DNA from: Dendrolimus kikuchii
Taxonomy: Eukaryota; Arthropoda; Insecta; Lepidoptera; Lasiocampidae
Assembly (NCBI GenBank): GCA_019925095.2
Contig: CM034411.1
Coordinates: 6,301,501 to 6,365,500, forward strand
Direction: 5' to 3'
Length of the DNA: 64,000 nucleotides
Position numbers and translations under genes: made by a program. The notes beneath the pieces were generated by a model that made no database searches, had not been told where the DNA came from, and saw only the letters and a list, made by a program, of their open reading frames with translations. This document shows positions 11,885 to 24,600 of this stretch, in pieces; within the stretch, counting starts at the first letter, position 1, and each line of letters begins with the position of its first letter.

Positions 11885-12095
11885 TAACGTTCCAGCACCG
11901 AGCGTTGTATCAGTGCAGGAGGAAAGTCAAGCAATACAGTGCGCAGCCTGTAATATTATATTCTATAATATTTTGATACAACTTGTAACACAACAACCGC
12001 TTCGTCTGATATTATAGAATCAATTAAATGCTCAAAGTCGAATCATAAATATTACATTACAGGTGAAAGCTCGCGGTGAGGGAGCACCTTTATTC
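11885..12095 (+). repeat. Family Q, copy 1
   Basis: It ends with ATTACATTACAGGTGAAAGC then TCGCGGTGAGGGAGCAC, which is the reverse complement of the left end of the repeat at 13150-13440. The class is unknown and it is non-coding. Confidence 0.5.
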
Positions 12096-12346
12096 AAACC
12101 AATTTTACTAACCTGTTACCCTCTATAGCAATATACTAAATAAATATAAAAAAAATTTAAGTACATTAAGTCAATTACAATTTAGCTAAATTTTACGTGG
12201 TCCATGCCAACATTTCACAATGGAAATACCACTAGTGCGAACGAAACGTTTTGTCTCCACTTTCCTTCTGCGTATGCAGAGTATGTAGAGCTGTGGAATA
12301 CACTATGGAGTCCGTGTTTCCCAAAAATAAAATCCAGATATATTTT

Positions 12347-12583
12347 GCCAGGTGGTAGGGCATTTGCCCGACTGGATGGCCACCACCCCTGGTCTAAAGT
12401 ATGTCGCCATAACAACCTTGACTTGTGTTCCGGCATTAGTGACCAGGTTCCAGTCTCCCTTAAGAGAGCAGCAGCGCATTTGTAGCAACTTTGGTGTTGC
12501 AAATGTCTATAGGCGATGGTAACCGTTTTCCATCAAGTGGGCCGTCTGCCTGTCTGCTGATCTCCTGCAATAAAAAAAAAAAT
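12347..12583 (+). mobile_element. SINE-like family S, copy 6 (5'-truncated)
   Basis: It begins within the family at CCAGGTGGTAGGGCATTTGC and continues to CTGATCTCCTGCAATAAAAA. It is very similar to copy 2 over the shared part. Confidence 0.75.
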
Positions 12584-12604
12584 TAAGTCTCGTGTGAATA
12601 GTTA

Positions 12605-12692
12605 TTAACTAGGTTAGCATGCTCCATCTTTGACCGCATCATCATTTAATATTATGGTAGGTCAAACGCAAACCTATTTTTCATTAAAAAAT
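12605..12692 (+). repeat. LINE family W 3' end fragment
   Basis: The GACCGCATCATCATTTAATA, GGTCAAACGCAAACCTATTT and CATTAAAAAA segments match the 3' end of the LINE relic lying at 47976-48340 on the reverse strand. Confidence 0.5.
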
Positions 12693-13149
12693 CACCTAAA
12701 CTATATCCCCATTATTCATAATAGTTATATGAGGTTTAGAGGCTGGTTTAAAAAAGTGTTATTCGTAAACTTACTAACGTCTAAACCCGTCATAATATAT
12801 CTATCTATTCTCGTGCTGCGCGAAAGCGTGTGACAACAATATTGCTCTGACAATACAATTAATTGTAGGGAACCCTTCCCCCTATAACCATAATCACTCC
12901 TGGCGGAGTTATAATTTTAATTCGGTATGCGGAACTTTATTTTAATTAAAATCTAGTCATCTGTTTTAGTGATTTCAAATAATTGTTTCTTTGTATGAAC
13001 TTATTATTTTTCTGTCCTTCACCAATGTCATTATTAAGATCTGTAAACTTAATTAAAATTAATTAAATAACTGTGCCCGCGATGTTGTTTGTTCGGGTCT
13101 TGGATTTTATATTTATATCTAGAACCTAACTGTATCCTGTCCTGTAAGA

Positions 13150-13440
13150 TGTGCTCCTCACCGCGAACTTTCGCCTGTAATGTAACATTTATTCGATTCA
13201 GAGCATTTAGTCGAGTCCACAATGTCATACGACGCGGTCGTTGTTTTACAAGTTGTATCAGATTGTATAAATACAGGTTGCGCACTGTAATGCTCGGTTC
13301 TCCTTCCACACCGATGTAGTACTCAAATCTGTAATATTACAGGTTGCGCACTGTAATGCTCGGTTCACTTCCATCACTGATGTTATGCTTGAATCTGTAA
13401 TTTTACATTACAGCTGACTGCTCGCGATAAGGAAGCACCT
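13150..13440. repeat. Family Q, inverted copy plus 68-bp tandem duplication
   Basis: The left part (GTGCTCCTCACCGCGAACTT) is family Q in reverse. The right end (ATTTTACATTACAGCTGACT, GCTCGCGATAAGGAAGCACC) is the same end in forward orientation, so the block is a head-to-head structure. Between them ACAGGTTGCGCACTGTAATG occurs twice, at about 13274 and 13342. Confidence 0.55.
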
Positions 13441-14800
13441 TAAGATATAAAAGTAAAACACACGAACATATACTATTTTATTATTTAGTACTAGTTTAAC
13501 CCGCCCACGCTTCACTATCGCTCATTTTCATATTAATGTATTTATTTGTCTTGAAAAATTTTATTAAAAAAAAATTAAATTTTATTACAAAAATGATATG
13601 CTAGTACAATGAAGAAATTTATAAACAATCTAATACAATAAAAGAAAACTTATTTGTATTGTATTCCACCCATAGTTCCCACAAGACTATAATTAGAATA
13701 CTGAGCTTAGATTACCGTCTTCTATGGGTAAGGTGCTCAGAAGGCTGGCTACGCTTCCTCGCTGGATCACCATACTGATCCTTTGACCGTGGTAAGCACT
13801 AGTTAATTAAAAAAATATTACTTATTATTAGGGGGGAAAATAAAATTATTTCCAAACATCCCTTTCTTTGTCAAGGTGTCTTGTTTATCGTCTTGTAACA
13901 AATTAAATTCCTCTTCATTACCTAGAGCCGAAAAGTAATTAACCTTGAATTGTTTAATCATGCCTAGCTGACTCCGGTGTTCATTTGGTAGACAATGCCT
14001 CTGTGCTCGTGATTCATTGAAACGAAAACGACGCGCGACGTTTGCTGGGAAGCTAGTGTTGTATATGCATCGTCACCATAGACAAAAGATAGATAGATAA
14101 ATATTTATTACACCATTACAGAAATCTTATAGCCTAAAATTATTCTAAATGATCATAAAGGGCGGTCTTATCGCTATAAAGCGATCTCTTTAAAAAACCC
14201 CAGACAGGAACAAAACATATTGTACATATGTGTTCAAGGTGGTATACATTAGAGATGCTACGAATAGTGGTTTGGCCGAATACCGAATATTCGGCCACGC
14301 TCTCGGCCGAAGCGCCGAATGTTCGGCGTAAGATATGTGCAATTCGCGTGTATCAGCAATTATCATTTGTGAAGACGTATTTTCTTTCGTTTTCGCGAAT
14401 GATAGATACAAATAATTAAAACTATGTTTTAACGGTTTTAAGCGCGATTTTATATGATATTTTATTTGACTATATTTTAAAAACTGACTGAAACGTAATG
14501 TTAATATATAAAAAAATATTAAAATCTCGTTTAAAGCATTATCATTCGATTTTTGTAAAATTAATTACAAAAATCGAATTCGTTGATTAAAAAAAAAAAC
14601 AGATGCGGTATTATTACATACATTATGTATAACTACTACTCTGTTATTTTTTACGTGATATCACTGCAACAATGTACATACATACATGTGGTGTAGAAAT
14701 TAGTAACACTGTTTCACTGGAATAAAACTTTAATCTTCTTATTACATCTTACATCTTCGATTAACACATCTTTACTGTTTATATTCTTCTTTATAAAATT

Positions 14801-15812
14801 ACTAGCTGTACCCGGCAGACATTGTCCTGTCCTTAGAAATAAAAATCTAAAACCCGATTGCAGCGACATTTACCGGGACCAATTGTTAATCGAAACCATT
14901 CTCGAATCCACTTGAACAAAAACAAAAAAAAAACATAAAAATCGGTACAACCGTTTAGGAAGACTGTAGCGTTGCCACCTACCGGTGTATCTATAATCTA
15001 AACTATCCCGGGACCCACTCCTACACACACAAAAATAATTTACCTTAATCCTGATACCCGATTGCAGCGCTATCTTCCTGGTTCAAATTTGAATCTAAAC
15101 CATCACGGGCTCACTTAAACACAAGAAATAATTCACCTAAATCCTGGAACCCGATTACAGCGCCATCTACCTGGTTCAAATTTGAATCTAAATCATCCCG
15201 GGACCCACTTTAATACATATAAAAATAATTCACCTCAATTCTGGAACCAGATTACAGCAATTTAAACCAACCATCCCCGGATCCACTCAAACACACAAAA
15301 TAAATCGTTAAAACCCTCGAAACCGATTGAAGCGTTACCTATCAACTGTTAATCTAAACAATTCTCGAATACATTTGAACATACACAAAAACATCATCAC
15401 AATCGGTCCCACTGTTTAAGAGTTCAGCGGCGCCATCTACCGGGTCCAATTGTGAATTTAAACCATTCCGGGATCCTCTGACCGAAGCATTTGTTTTAAA
15501 CGATATTCAGTTTTTTTACGTCCTCTTTGACGATATTTGCAGCACGCATTCTGTCAATTCTATGTCAAACGTCATATGGTTACATTAAAAAAGTTTATAT
15601 TGTCCAAAGCGCTAAGGTTAGATTAGAAATAATTTTATATGGTGGTTAATATTCTTAAATTTTCTAATTTCCCGCGCAATTTTCTTATTTTTTCTTTCAT
15701 AAGAACCTTTTCCTAACAATAACAAACAAAAAAATTATTAGTGAAATCGGTCCAGCCGTTCACACGTGATGGCGTGACCAAGGGAAACAGGGATTCATTT
15801 TTATATATAAGA
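14801..15812 (-). repeat. Helitron-like element with about six degenerate internal units
   Basis: The left end ACTAGCTGTACCCGGCAGAC is the reverse complement of a CTAGT terminus. Inside, the phrases CCGATTGCAGCG, CATCTACC, TTTGAATCTAAACCATCCCG and ACCCACT recur about every 75-205 bases (near 14850, 15057, 15150, 15245, 15320 and 15425). The right end reads TTTTTATATATAAG. A truncated relative is at 55529-55640. There is no coding sequence. Confidence 0.55.
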
Positions 15813-16430
15813 CTAGCTGACCCGGCGAACTTCGTACCGCCATATTTTCTGAATTCCTAAAAGACTGTTTCATGACACAAAAACAAAATCACCATAATCG
15901 GTCCAGGTGATTAGGAGGATTCTAGAACCCGATCTCAGCGCCACCTACCGGTTGTAATTGCAAATCTAAACCATCCGGGAACCCACTCAAACACACAAAA
16001 ACAAAATCACCAAAATCGCTCCCGGTGATTAGGAGGAATCTAGAATTCGATCTCAGCGCCACCTACCGGTTGTAATTGCAAATCTAAACCATCCGGGAAC
16101 CCACTCAAACATACAAAAACAAAATCACTCCCTGTGATTAGGAGGATTCTAGAACCCGATCTCAGCGCCACCTACCGGTTCTAATTGCGAATCTAAAGCA
16201 TCCGGGAACCCACTCAAATACATAAAAACAAAATCACCAAAATCGCTCCCGGTGATTAGGAGGATTCTAGAACCCGATCTCAGCGCCACTTACCGGTTCT
16301 AATTGTGGATCTAAACCATCCCGGGACCCACTCAAATACACACACAAAATTTCATCAAAATCGGTAAAGTCGTTCTCAAGTTATGCGCTTACCAACACAT
16401 TTTGCGATTCATTTTTATATAGATTATACC
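15813..16430 (-). repeat. Related element with four 110-118-bp tandem units
   Basis: It starts ACTAGCTGACCCGGCGAACT and ends CATTTTTATATAGATTA, adjoining the previous element end to end. Units begin with GTGATTAGGAGG at 15907, 16025, 16134 and 16252, and each contains CTCAGCGCCACCTACCGGTT and CATCCGGGAACCCACTCAAA. The units are far more alike than those in the neighbouring element, so this amplification is more recent. Confidence 0.65.
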
Positions 16431-16958
16431 ATCGTCCTTCGTCTAGCACCAACTCTCAACCCACGCTCTCATTCGATCGTCTCTTGTCCTTCTTTCCATT
16501 GCCGTCTATTGTTTATCATTTCAATTTTTTTCTTTCATTCATCTTCTATCTTTCTCGCTTACACATCGTACATATCGTTCGGAAACACTCTCAACTACTC
16601 TACGCAAAACTATTAATACGTTCGGAAATATTCACAATCCCACATAGGTATATACAGATAGGTATTTGTACCTGCCTGTAAATAAAATTACCTATACAGT
16701 GGAGACTCGATTAACTGGAGTGATTGTTGTTGGTTGTCATAAGGCATTCGGATAATCGAAAATCTGCATAATTGAATATATAAACAAAGCGATTTTTATA
16801 CATATTATTAAATCTGGAATGGTGACTTAGCTCGTCTACGCACACGTGTTTATTTAAAACAACAAAAAGAACTACTAACCAATATCTATCTACATATTTC
16901 TTCAAATACTGCAATCTTAATCATGAAATGACTGCCAATCTGGATAATCGCTAATAAT

Positions 16959-17210
16959 AATGACTAAACAGATATACAATGCAAAAGTGGATGGATGCAG
17001 AAGTCGTGGAAGGCCACGACACACCTTCCATGATCAAATTGATCGTGTACTAGCGGAGGGTGATGTCAGGAGCCTTAAGAACAGACGAGTGTGCATGACA
17101 AGAGTTATGAATGTCAAAGAAGCAAGTGAGGTGTGTAAGAATGGGCCTAAATGGCGCTCTGTTGTTCGTGCCTACCCCGCAAGGGAACTGGCGTGAAGTT
17201 ATGTATGTAT
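16959..17210 (+). mobile_element. LINE tail family T, copy 4
   Basis: An open C-terminal frame runs from AATGACTAAACAG to the TGA at 17194-17196 and is followed by ATGTATGTAT. I could not assign a target duplication. The right flank is immediately a Helitron-like sequence beginning TTATAAATGCG. Confidence 0.8.
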
Positions 17211-17402
17211 TATAAATGCGATAGTTTGGATGGCTGTTTGTTGCCCAATAACGCCAGAACGGCTGTACGGATCTGGATGAAATTTGACACAGAAATAGAT
17301 TATAGTCTGCAATAGCACATAAGCTACTTTTTATCCCAGAAAAATGTATGGTTCCCGTGGGATAACATTAACGCGATCAAAGCTGGGGACAAAAGCTAGT
17401 TC
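17211..17402 (+). mobile_element. Helitron-like non-autonomous element, copy 2
   Basis: The sequence TATAAATGCGATAGTTTGGA, GGATGAAATTTGACACAG, CTACTTTTTATCCCAG, GTTCCCGTGGGAT and the AAAAGCTAGTT end has the layout of short lepidopteran elements ending CTAG. It is non-coding. Confidence 0.5.
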
Positions 17403-17899
17403 CTAGTCAATTTCATCCATTAGGATCCAAAAGTTTACCGAGAAAATGAATGTGATATATAATGAGAAACGGACGAATTGACAAGGTATATTATACGAAG
17501 GGTGTTCAATAAATAATGATAATGCGATACATCCTTCTTGGAAAAAAAATACTGGCAGGCATAGCCCAGACGTTCAATATAATAATAATAAAAAAATAAG
17601 CAATTTTCTTTTGTTTTTTAAAAATAGAAGTAATTTTTTTGCGTCGTGTTGGAACGTGTTCTTAAAAATGGATAAAATTGAAGTTCGCGCGGTAATAAAA
17701 TATCTCTGCTTGAAAATTTTTACTACGGAGCTGGTAAATCAAGACTTGAGAGCAACATTAGGGGTTTAGGCTCCTCCATATTCTACGATACGGTGTGCTG
17801 AGTTCAAGCGAGGAAGAACTTCCATTAACGACGACCCCCGCACGGGACGCCCTACATCGGTAGTGACTGAACAAATGATTAAAAAAGTTGAATACATTG

Positions 17900-18057
17900 T
17901 GTTGGAGAGGGAATGAATATTTGTATTAATTAAAAAATAAAGGTTTTCTGTATTATAGTGTATTATTATGAATGACTTTTATCTAATATGACAGATAATA
18001 TATTTAAAATATTCGAATTAAAACTACAAAAGAATAAAACCTTTTTTGTCGTGAACA
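17900..18057 (-). repeat. LTR of BEL/Pao B (3' LTR)
   Basis: 158 bp with TG...CA ends. By eye it is identical at every position to 26060-26217. Confidence 0.93.
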
Positions 18058-18059
18058 AA

Positions 18060-18070
18060 TTCCCCCCCCA
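18060..18070 (-). promoter_or_regulatory. Polypurine tract of BEL/Pao B
   Basis: On the - strand a G-run followed by AATT lies directly before the 3' LTR, where plus-strand DNA synthesis would be primed. Confidence 0.6.
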
Positions 18071-18695
18071 GCAAGATTTTTTACATATATATCATTGAAT
18101 CATTATACTTAAATTAAATTAATTAATTATTAATTAATTAAGTTAAATCAATAGACAATTTCAAACCAAAACAAATAAAATAATACTTTCTGACAAACTA
18201 TTAACAGACCAATAAAAATTGAAAATAAATAATTCACATTATACAAAGACAAGTTCATTTAACATAGTTAAATAAAAACATTTAATAATAACAAAAAAAA
18301 AAATAAGATTGAAGCAAGATTGAAAACAAGTAACAAATTCATACAACATAGAAACACTAAATTAAAATTGTTAATTTAAATAATTGAAATTAACAATCAT
18401 TAATAATCAAATTAATCTTTAATAAATTAAAACAAATGAAATAATTGCTTCAATAATTCAATCGTCTAAAGAAGAACAACGATTTTGAATGTGAACATTT
18501 CTACCTAACCTTATATCTGACAAGAAGCAAAACAAATTTAAATATTTAAACAAAGTTGAAGACACTATTTACATATCAAGAAAACAAATACAATTAGTTA
18601 TAAAGCACATAAATAGAAACAATTAAATTACGTTATATTAAATCCTGAAAGGTATATCAAACTGAAATAGTTGTTGTAATCTTTATAAAATAATT
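18071..18695 (-). other. AT-rich non-coding 3' region of BEL/Pao B
   Basis: No open frame with protein sense is present. The region is rich in A/T runs (for example repeated TTAATTAA at 18115-18145). It stands where pol would lie in a complete BEL/Pao element. Confidence 0.6.
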
Positions 18696-21600
18696 TTAAA
18701 CAAATAAATATTTCCATGTAGTTTTCCATTTATCCCAAGGTACATGCCAAATCATTGGACTTACCTCAGAAACTAAGGTTAAGTTACACAATGTTCTTTG
18801 ATTTTCTATCGAATATGTCTTGTTTACAAAGTGTAAATATGGATTAAGATTACTAGGTTGAAAAGTTATAATTTTGTCATTACCAAAGGTTGCGACGAAA
18901 AGACTATTTACAAATGCATCAGGTTGTACCGATTCTTTAAGAACCTTTTCACTTTTGCCAGTCTTGCAAAACCCTTGGATGACCTCAGCATTTTCAATGT
19001 GTTCAGTGTTTTGCATAACAATTGATGAACTAGAATGCATTGGAAAACCACCTGAAACTACATAGCCTAAACGAGTATTAATCAAAATTGGTTTATTTCC
19101 TCCTAATTCTATTTTCCCGTCTTTAATTATTTTGAAGAATTTGTCAGCTGCTAATAAAATAGAAATTTCTGATGAAATATTACATTCGTTGTCGGATAAA
19201 ATAATATTCTTTGGTATATTTAAATTATTTAGATTAAAACTATTTTGTGGCAAGTTGACTGTAATTTTATCTATAATTGAACAAGTAACGTTCATACTAA
19301 AGCTTTCTGTCAAAGAATGTATGGTTAAATTCAGCCCTTTATTAATTGTATTAAAGTTGTTACCTAATCCTATAATATTTTTATGATTATCAAAAGTTGG
19401 CAATCCTAATTTATTTGCTAAACTAGCGCAACAAAAGGACGTTTGGCTGCCACTGTCAAGCAACGCACGTACCTCAATTTTATTATTACAAGAATCTGAT
19501 ATCATAAGCTTAACTGTCGGAAGAAGCACTTTTGAAGGCTGATCTTTGCAAGAAATTAAACTAATTTCATTTTTATTATCAGAATCTGTAAAAGAATTCA
19601 TATGAATTAATGTATTGTGATCTTTGGATTTACATTTAGCACATTTAAAATCATACCTACAAATCTTGTTTGTATGCAATCTTAAGCATATTTTGCATAA
19701 GCCCTTCTCAACAATATACTTATGTCTTTCATTAATTGGCATCGATAAAAATGTGGGACATTTGAACAAAAAGTGACTTTGTGAACATAACTTGCACGTA
19801 TTTGTATTATTGGCCCTTTGTGTATTGAATAAATTAACATGGTAGTATTTTGGACTTGATGATGAAGAACATGACTCTAACGCCAAAGCTCTATTATCAA
19901 TAAAATGTAAAATGTCATCTACAGATGGCAAAATGTTTATATTTCTGCTTGTATGAAACAGTTTGACTGTCAAAGGGTCCAGCTTACGAGTTATTAGATT
20001 TATCAAAATAGAATCCCAGTACTCTACTCTTTGGTTTAAATTCTTAAGAGCTGAAAGCTGCTGCCTGAAACTGGCTGTAAAATCTCTCAGCTCTTGTGCA
20101 ATACCTTTGCTGATGGACGGTATTCAGACACAATACGCAATTCCGTATCTGGCTGTTGGATAGTTGCCTTCGACAACAACAACCACACAATATACGTAAA
20201 CGTCACACGTCACATTAGCAGTGACAGAAAAAACGTCACGAACTTCATACTTGACTACTTCATTAATATACGTTTAAAATTTGACCAGCGTAACGAATTT
20301 TGTAAAAAACGAATTATACGAAATTTATACGGAAAAAACGTTTCATCATTTTGGATATCCTCCGTTCCTGTGTCTACATTTTGTTCCTGCGAGACGGATT
20401 AAGAGAAAAATCGTACACCAGCGAAGCGGATTATACGGCAGAATAGTCATCTGCGATCTGCACATATACGAGACTTGGGTTTTCGACGACAAGACCACAA
20501 GACCTACAGCGAGACGACAAGACCTACGACGCTCGACGGTCAGGATATCCTATCTTTTACCCATCCTTTACGCGAATTGTGTTAAAACTGTGTTTTTTGT
20601 GGTTTCAGTTGCGTGAATCGGCCGGCGCGGCATACTCTTTGTGTCGGTAGGTGGTGATTTTGCAAGTAAGTGCATTCCATTTTCTCATAAAACGCCACAA
20701 TGACTGAGGAGTCTTCTAAATTATTATCCCTTTCCCCTAGGAAAAAGTCAAAAGATGAATATATTTCAGAATTAAAAAGACAAAGAGGTCATTTGAAAGG
20801 ACGGTTAACTCAATTCAAAAAATACGTTGACTCATTTCAAGATGTTTTTTTATCTAAATTACAAGTAGCTGAAATGAAATTGCGATTACAAACCGCCAAC
20901 GAATATTTTACGAAATTAAATAATATTGCTAGTGAAATAGAAATAAATTGCCCTGAAGTAGATATTGTTAGTCATTTAGAATACTTTGAATCTATAGAAT
21001 CGTTATATTTTAGTACAACAGCATCAGCTTCTTGTTTAATTGAAAGTTTTGAGACTAGTGATAGTTTAAACAATGAAAAATGTAATCATTTTATAAACGA
21101 AAATACGAAAGTTTTAAATGTGAAACTACCTGAAATCAAGCTTCCTAATTTCGATGGATCGTATGATCACTGGTTAGAATTTAAAAACTCATATGAAACT
21201 ATGATTCATAAACGGTCTGATCTTGACGCTATTCATAAGTTTCATTATTTGAGATCTTCACTTAGTGGCACAGCCTTACAGGTTATAAGTGCATTAGAGT
21301 TCACTGCATCTAACTACACTCATGCATGGGAGCTCTTGGAGAATAGGTTTCATAATCATAGATTATTAGTACATAATCATATTAAATCGTTATTCAATAT
21401 TCCGTATATAAAACAAGAATCGCCATTACAATTAAGAAAGTTAATTGATACGGTATTGCGAAACTTACGTGCTCTAAAATCGTTAGACGAACCGACTGAG
21501 TCATGGGACACATTAATCATATATTTAGTCGTCACAAAGTTGGATTCTGTCACTGATCGTGAGTGGGAGAACCACAAAGGCTCACTTATGTATCAGTCAA

Positions 21601-24600
21601 ATAGATTGAAGCTAGAAGATCTTCTTACTTTTCTTAAAAATAGGGCAGATATGTTAGAAATGATCAATGCAACTCATTCCAAGCCACAGTCAAGGTATCA
21701 ATCAAATATAAACGAAACGAAACATAACCAAGTTCATAGCTATGTATCTACCTCTAACAATTCTAAACATTTCTCGAATAAAAACAAAAATTTACATTAT
21801 ACAAAGCGCAACTGTGTTATGTGTAACAACAATCACAAGTTGTTTACATGCATTAAATTTTTAAATTTGTCAATTAAAAATAGAATACAATTAGTAAACG
21901 ATTATAAGTTATGTGTCAATTGCTTGCGTCCAGGGCATTCAATTGAATATTGTATATTCGGCCCTTGTCAGCAATGCAAACAAAAACATAATAGTTTATT
22001 ACATTTAGACGAACATAGCGAAAGTAGTAGCAATACGAATGTGTGCACTTCGGCATGCGCTCCTGCGTTCACGGCTATGCATTCAGCGGCTTACTATTCC
22101 AATGCGATAAACAATAATACGGTCAGTACGAGCTTGTCTAACCTAGTGTTACTTTCAACTGCTTTGGTTGAAGTAGCCGATCAAAACAATCGATATCATG
22201 TCGCCCGTGCTTTGTTGGACAGCGGCAGCCAACATAGCTTAATTTCGGAAAAATTAGCTAAACGATTAAATACGAATTTTACACAGTCCACTGTACGAAT
22301 AGCGGGTGTGGGTCAAAACCTCACACATACGAATAAATCATGTGTTATTTCTATGCGTTCTAAAACAAGTAATTTTAATAAACGAATATCGTGCTTAGTT
22401 TTACCTCAAATAACTTCAAGTTTACCTATGACAAACATTTCATGCGAGCATTTAAATATTCCCGAGAATATACAACTAGCAGATCCCACTTTCGACGTGT
22501 CGTCTGACATAGATTTATTAATTGGTGCTGATATATTTTGGGATCTTTTAGAACAGGATAAAATCCGTTTACCTTCAGGTCCATTTTTATTAAATACGAA
22601 GTTAGGTTGGGTGGTTTCTGGCCCTATCTTCTCTAAAAATTCGGATATAAACCAAGTTCAATGTAATTTTTGTCATTCATTAGATTTAAAACACTATAAA
22701 TTTTGGGAAGGTAACAATTTACTAACTGCAAATAATATTTTAAAACACAACAAAAATAAATACAAACTATACATACATACATACATACATACATAACTTC
22801 ACGCCAGTTCCCTTGCGGGGTAGGCACGAACAACAGATACAAATACAAACTATAGAATATTATAATTAATTATTTAATAAATTAAATGCAAGAAAATCCA
22901 TTTTATTCAAATATTAACTCATTCAAACGAATTGCATACCTATACCTCAGCAAATTACATGTTCAAACACCCAATTTATAAAATTACACATATTCACGGA
23001 TGCATCCGAGAGTGTATATGGAGCATGTGCATATGTACGTACTTATAATAATCTGGATTCAGAAATTACCGTTCGTTTGCTATGTGCTAAAAGTAGGGTC
23101 GCACCTTTAAAAACAATAAGCATCCCACGACTTGAGCTATGTGGTGCCCTACTGGGAGCTAGACTTTATAAGAAAATAATTAATTCGCTAAAGTTATCGT
23201 TCACTAAGATTTATTTTTGGACGGATTCGACTATCGTAATGGGTTGGATACGGATGTCACCCCATTTGTTAAAAACTTTTGTTCAAAATCGTGTCACTGA
23301 ATTAAACGAATTGACAGGCGCATCAGTATGGTTACATGTAAATAGTAAGGATAATCCTGCCGACTTACTATCTAGAGGCTTAAACCTTGAGTCACTTATT
23401 CACTGTCAATTGTGGTGGTCAGGACCCTCTTATTTACATGATCACAATTTTATAAATAAAAATAGATAGTGCGATTATAATAATTTGAATAATAATAATT
23501 TACCGGATTTACGAAAAACTACACAAATAAATACTACGACGTTAATCGACTGCTTATTTGATTTCGAAAGATATTCATCATTTGTTAAAATGAAACGAGT
23601 TTGTGCTTATGTACTTCGTTTTGTTTACAACATACGCATGAAGCGTGAGCGCTCACAATGCAAAACCGGTTTGCTATCTGTCGATGAGCTGAACGAGTCG
23701 CAGCGTTTATTAGTTAAAATCGCACAGATGCATTCCTTCCCCGACGTGCGTTATTGTTTACAAAACAACTTACCATTGAAGACTAAAGGCACTAAACGTG
23801 TTTTAGGCTTAAATGTGTTTTTAGATGAACATAATATAATTAGAGTCGGTGGTAGGCTTAGTAATTCGTCTAGTTTTCAATACGATAAAAAACATCCCGT
23901 TCTATTGTGTGGTAAACATAGATTTACGTTACTATTGTTTAGATACGAACATATAAGACTACTTCATGCGAGCCCTTTGCTTCTCCTGGCTAATATACGT
24001 GAGTGTTGGTGGCCACTGGGTGCAAGAAACTTAGCAAAAGATAGTTCGCGAATGCGTGACATGTACTCGGCATAAAGGCAACACTTTATCTCCTATAATG
24101 GGTAACTTACCGAATGAGCGTTTGGATCCCGGTTTCCCTTTCATCCGTACGGGAATCGACTATATAGGCTCAGTTTATTTACTAGATCGAAAGGGTAGAG
24201 GTTCTAGACTTAGTAGATGTTATATTGCTTTATTCGTTTGTTTACTTACACGTGCAATTCATTTAGAACTTGTTACTAGTCTCACTACTAAAGATTATTT
24301 ACTCGCTTTAAAACGTTTCATGAGTAGACGAGGCAAGCCTGATATGATTCTTTCCGATAATGGGAAGAATTTTGTAGGTGCCGAAAAGAAACTTTCCTCA
24401 TTTTTTTCTAAAAATTCGAATGTCATTGTTGATTCTTTGTCAAACGATGGAATTAAATTAAAATTCATACCTCCCTACTCTCCTCATTGTGGCGGGTTGT
24501 GGGAGAGGGGGGTGCGCTCCTGCAAATACCATCTGCGATGCATAGTTGGTAATGCTCGGTTGACTTACGAGGAGTTCAGCACGGTTTTAACACAAATCGA

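Larger units (their letters stand above)
1..17495. other. Intergenic, repeat-rich region with no host gene seen
   Basis: I found no exon-like coding segment with conserved protein sense on either strand. All short open frames lie inside repeats or AT-rich sequence. Recognisable repeats are listed separately. The pieces between them (1-317, 1020-1740, 2830-3050, 3115-3690, 4920-5505, 6290-6790, 7260-8355, 8665-9800, 9920-10055, 10545-11685, 12100-12345, 12695-13145, 13445-14800 and 16431-16957) are AT-rich and appear single-copy within this window, apart from short relics. The piece at 7800-8290 is more GC-rich, and I could not recognise it on either strand. Confidence 0.7.

Noticed and set aside
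14266..14330. GC-rich block with repeated GGCCGAA/TTCGGCC words
   Set aside because: It is a small cluster of imperfect palindromes (CCGAATATTCGG-like) without arms long enough to call an element, and shows no coding sense.
15907..16376. Regularly spaced repeats that might suggest a CRISPR array
   Set aside because: The units are 110-118 bp and similar along their whole length, with no unique spacers, and they lie in an animal transposon-like element.
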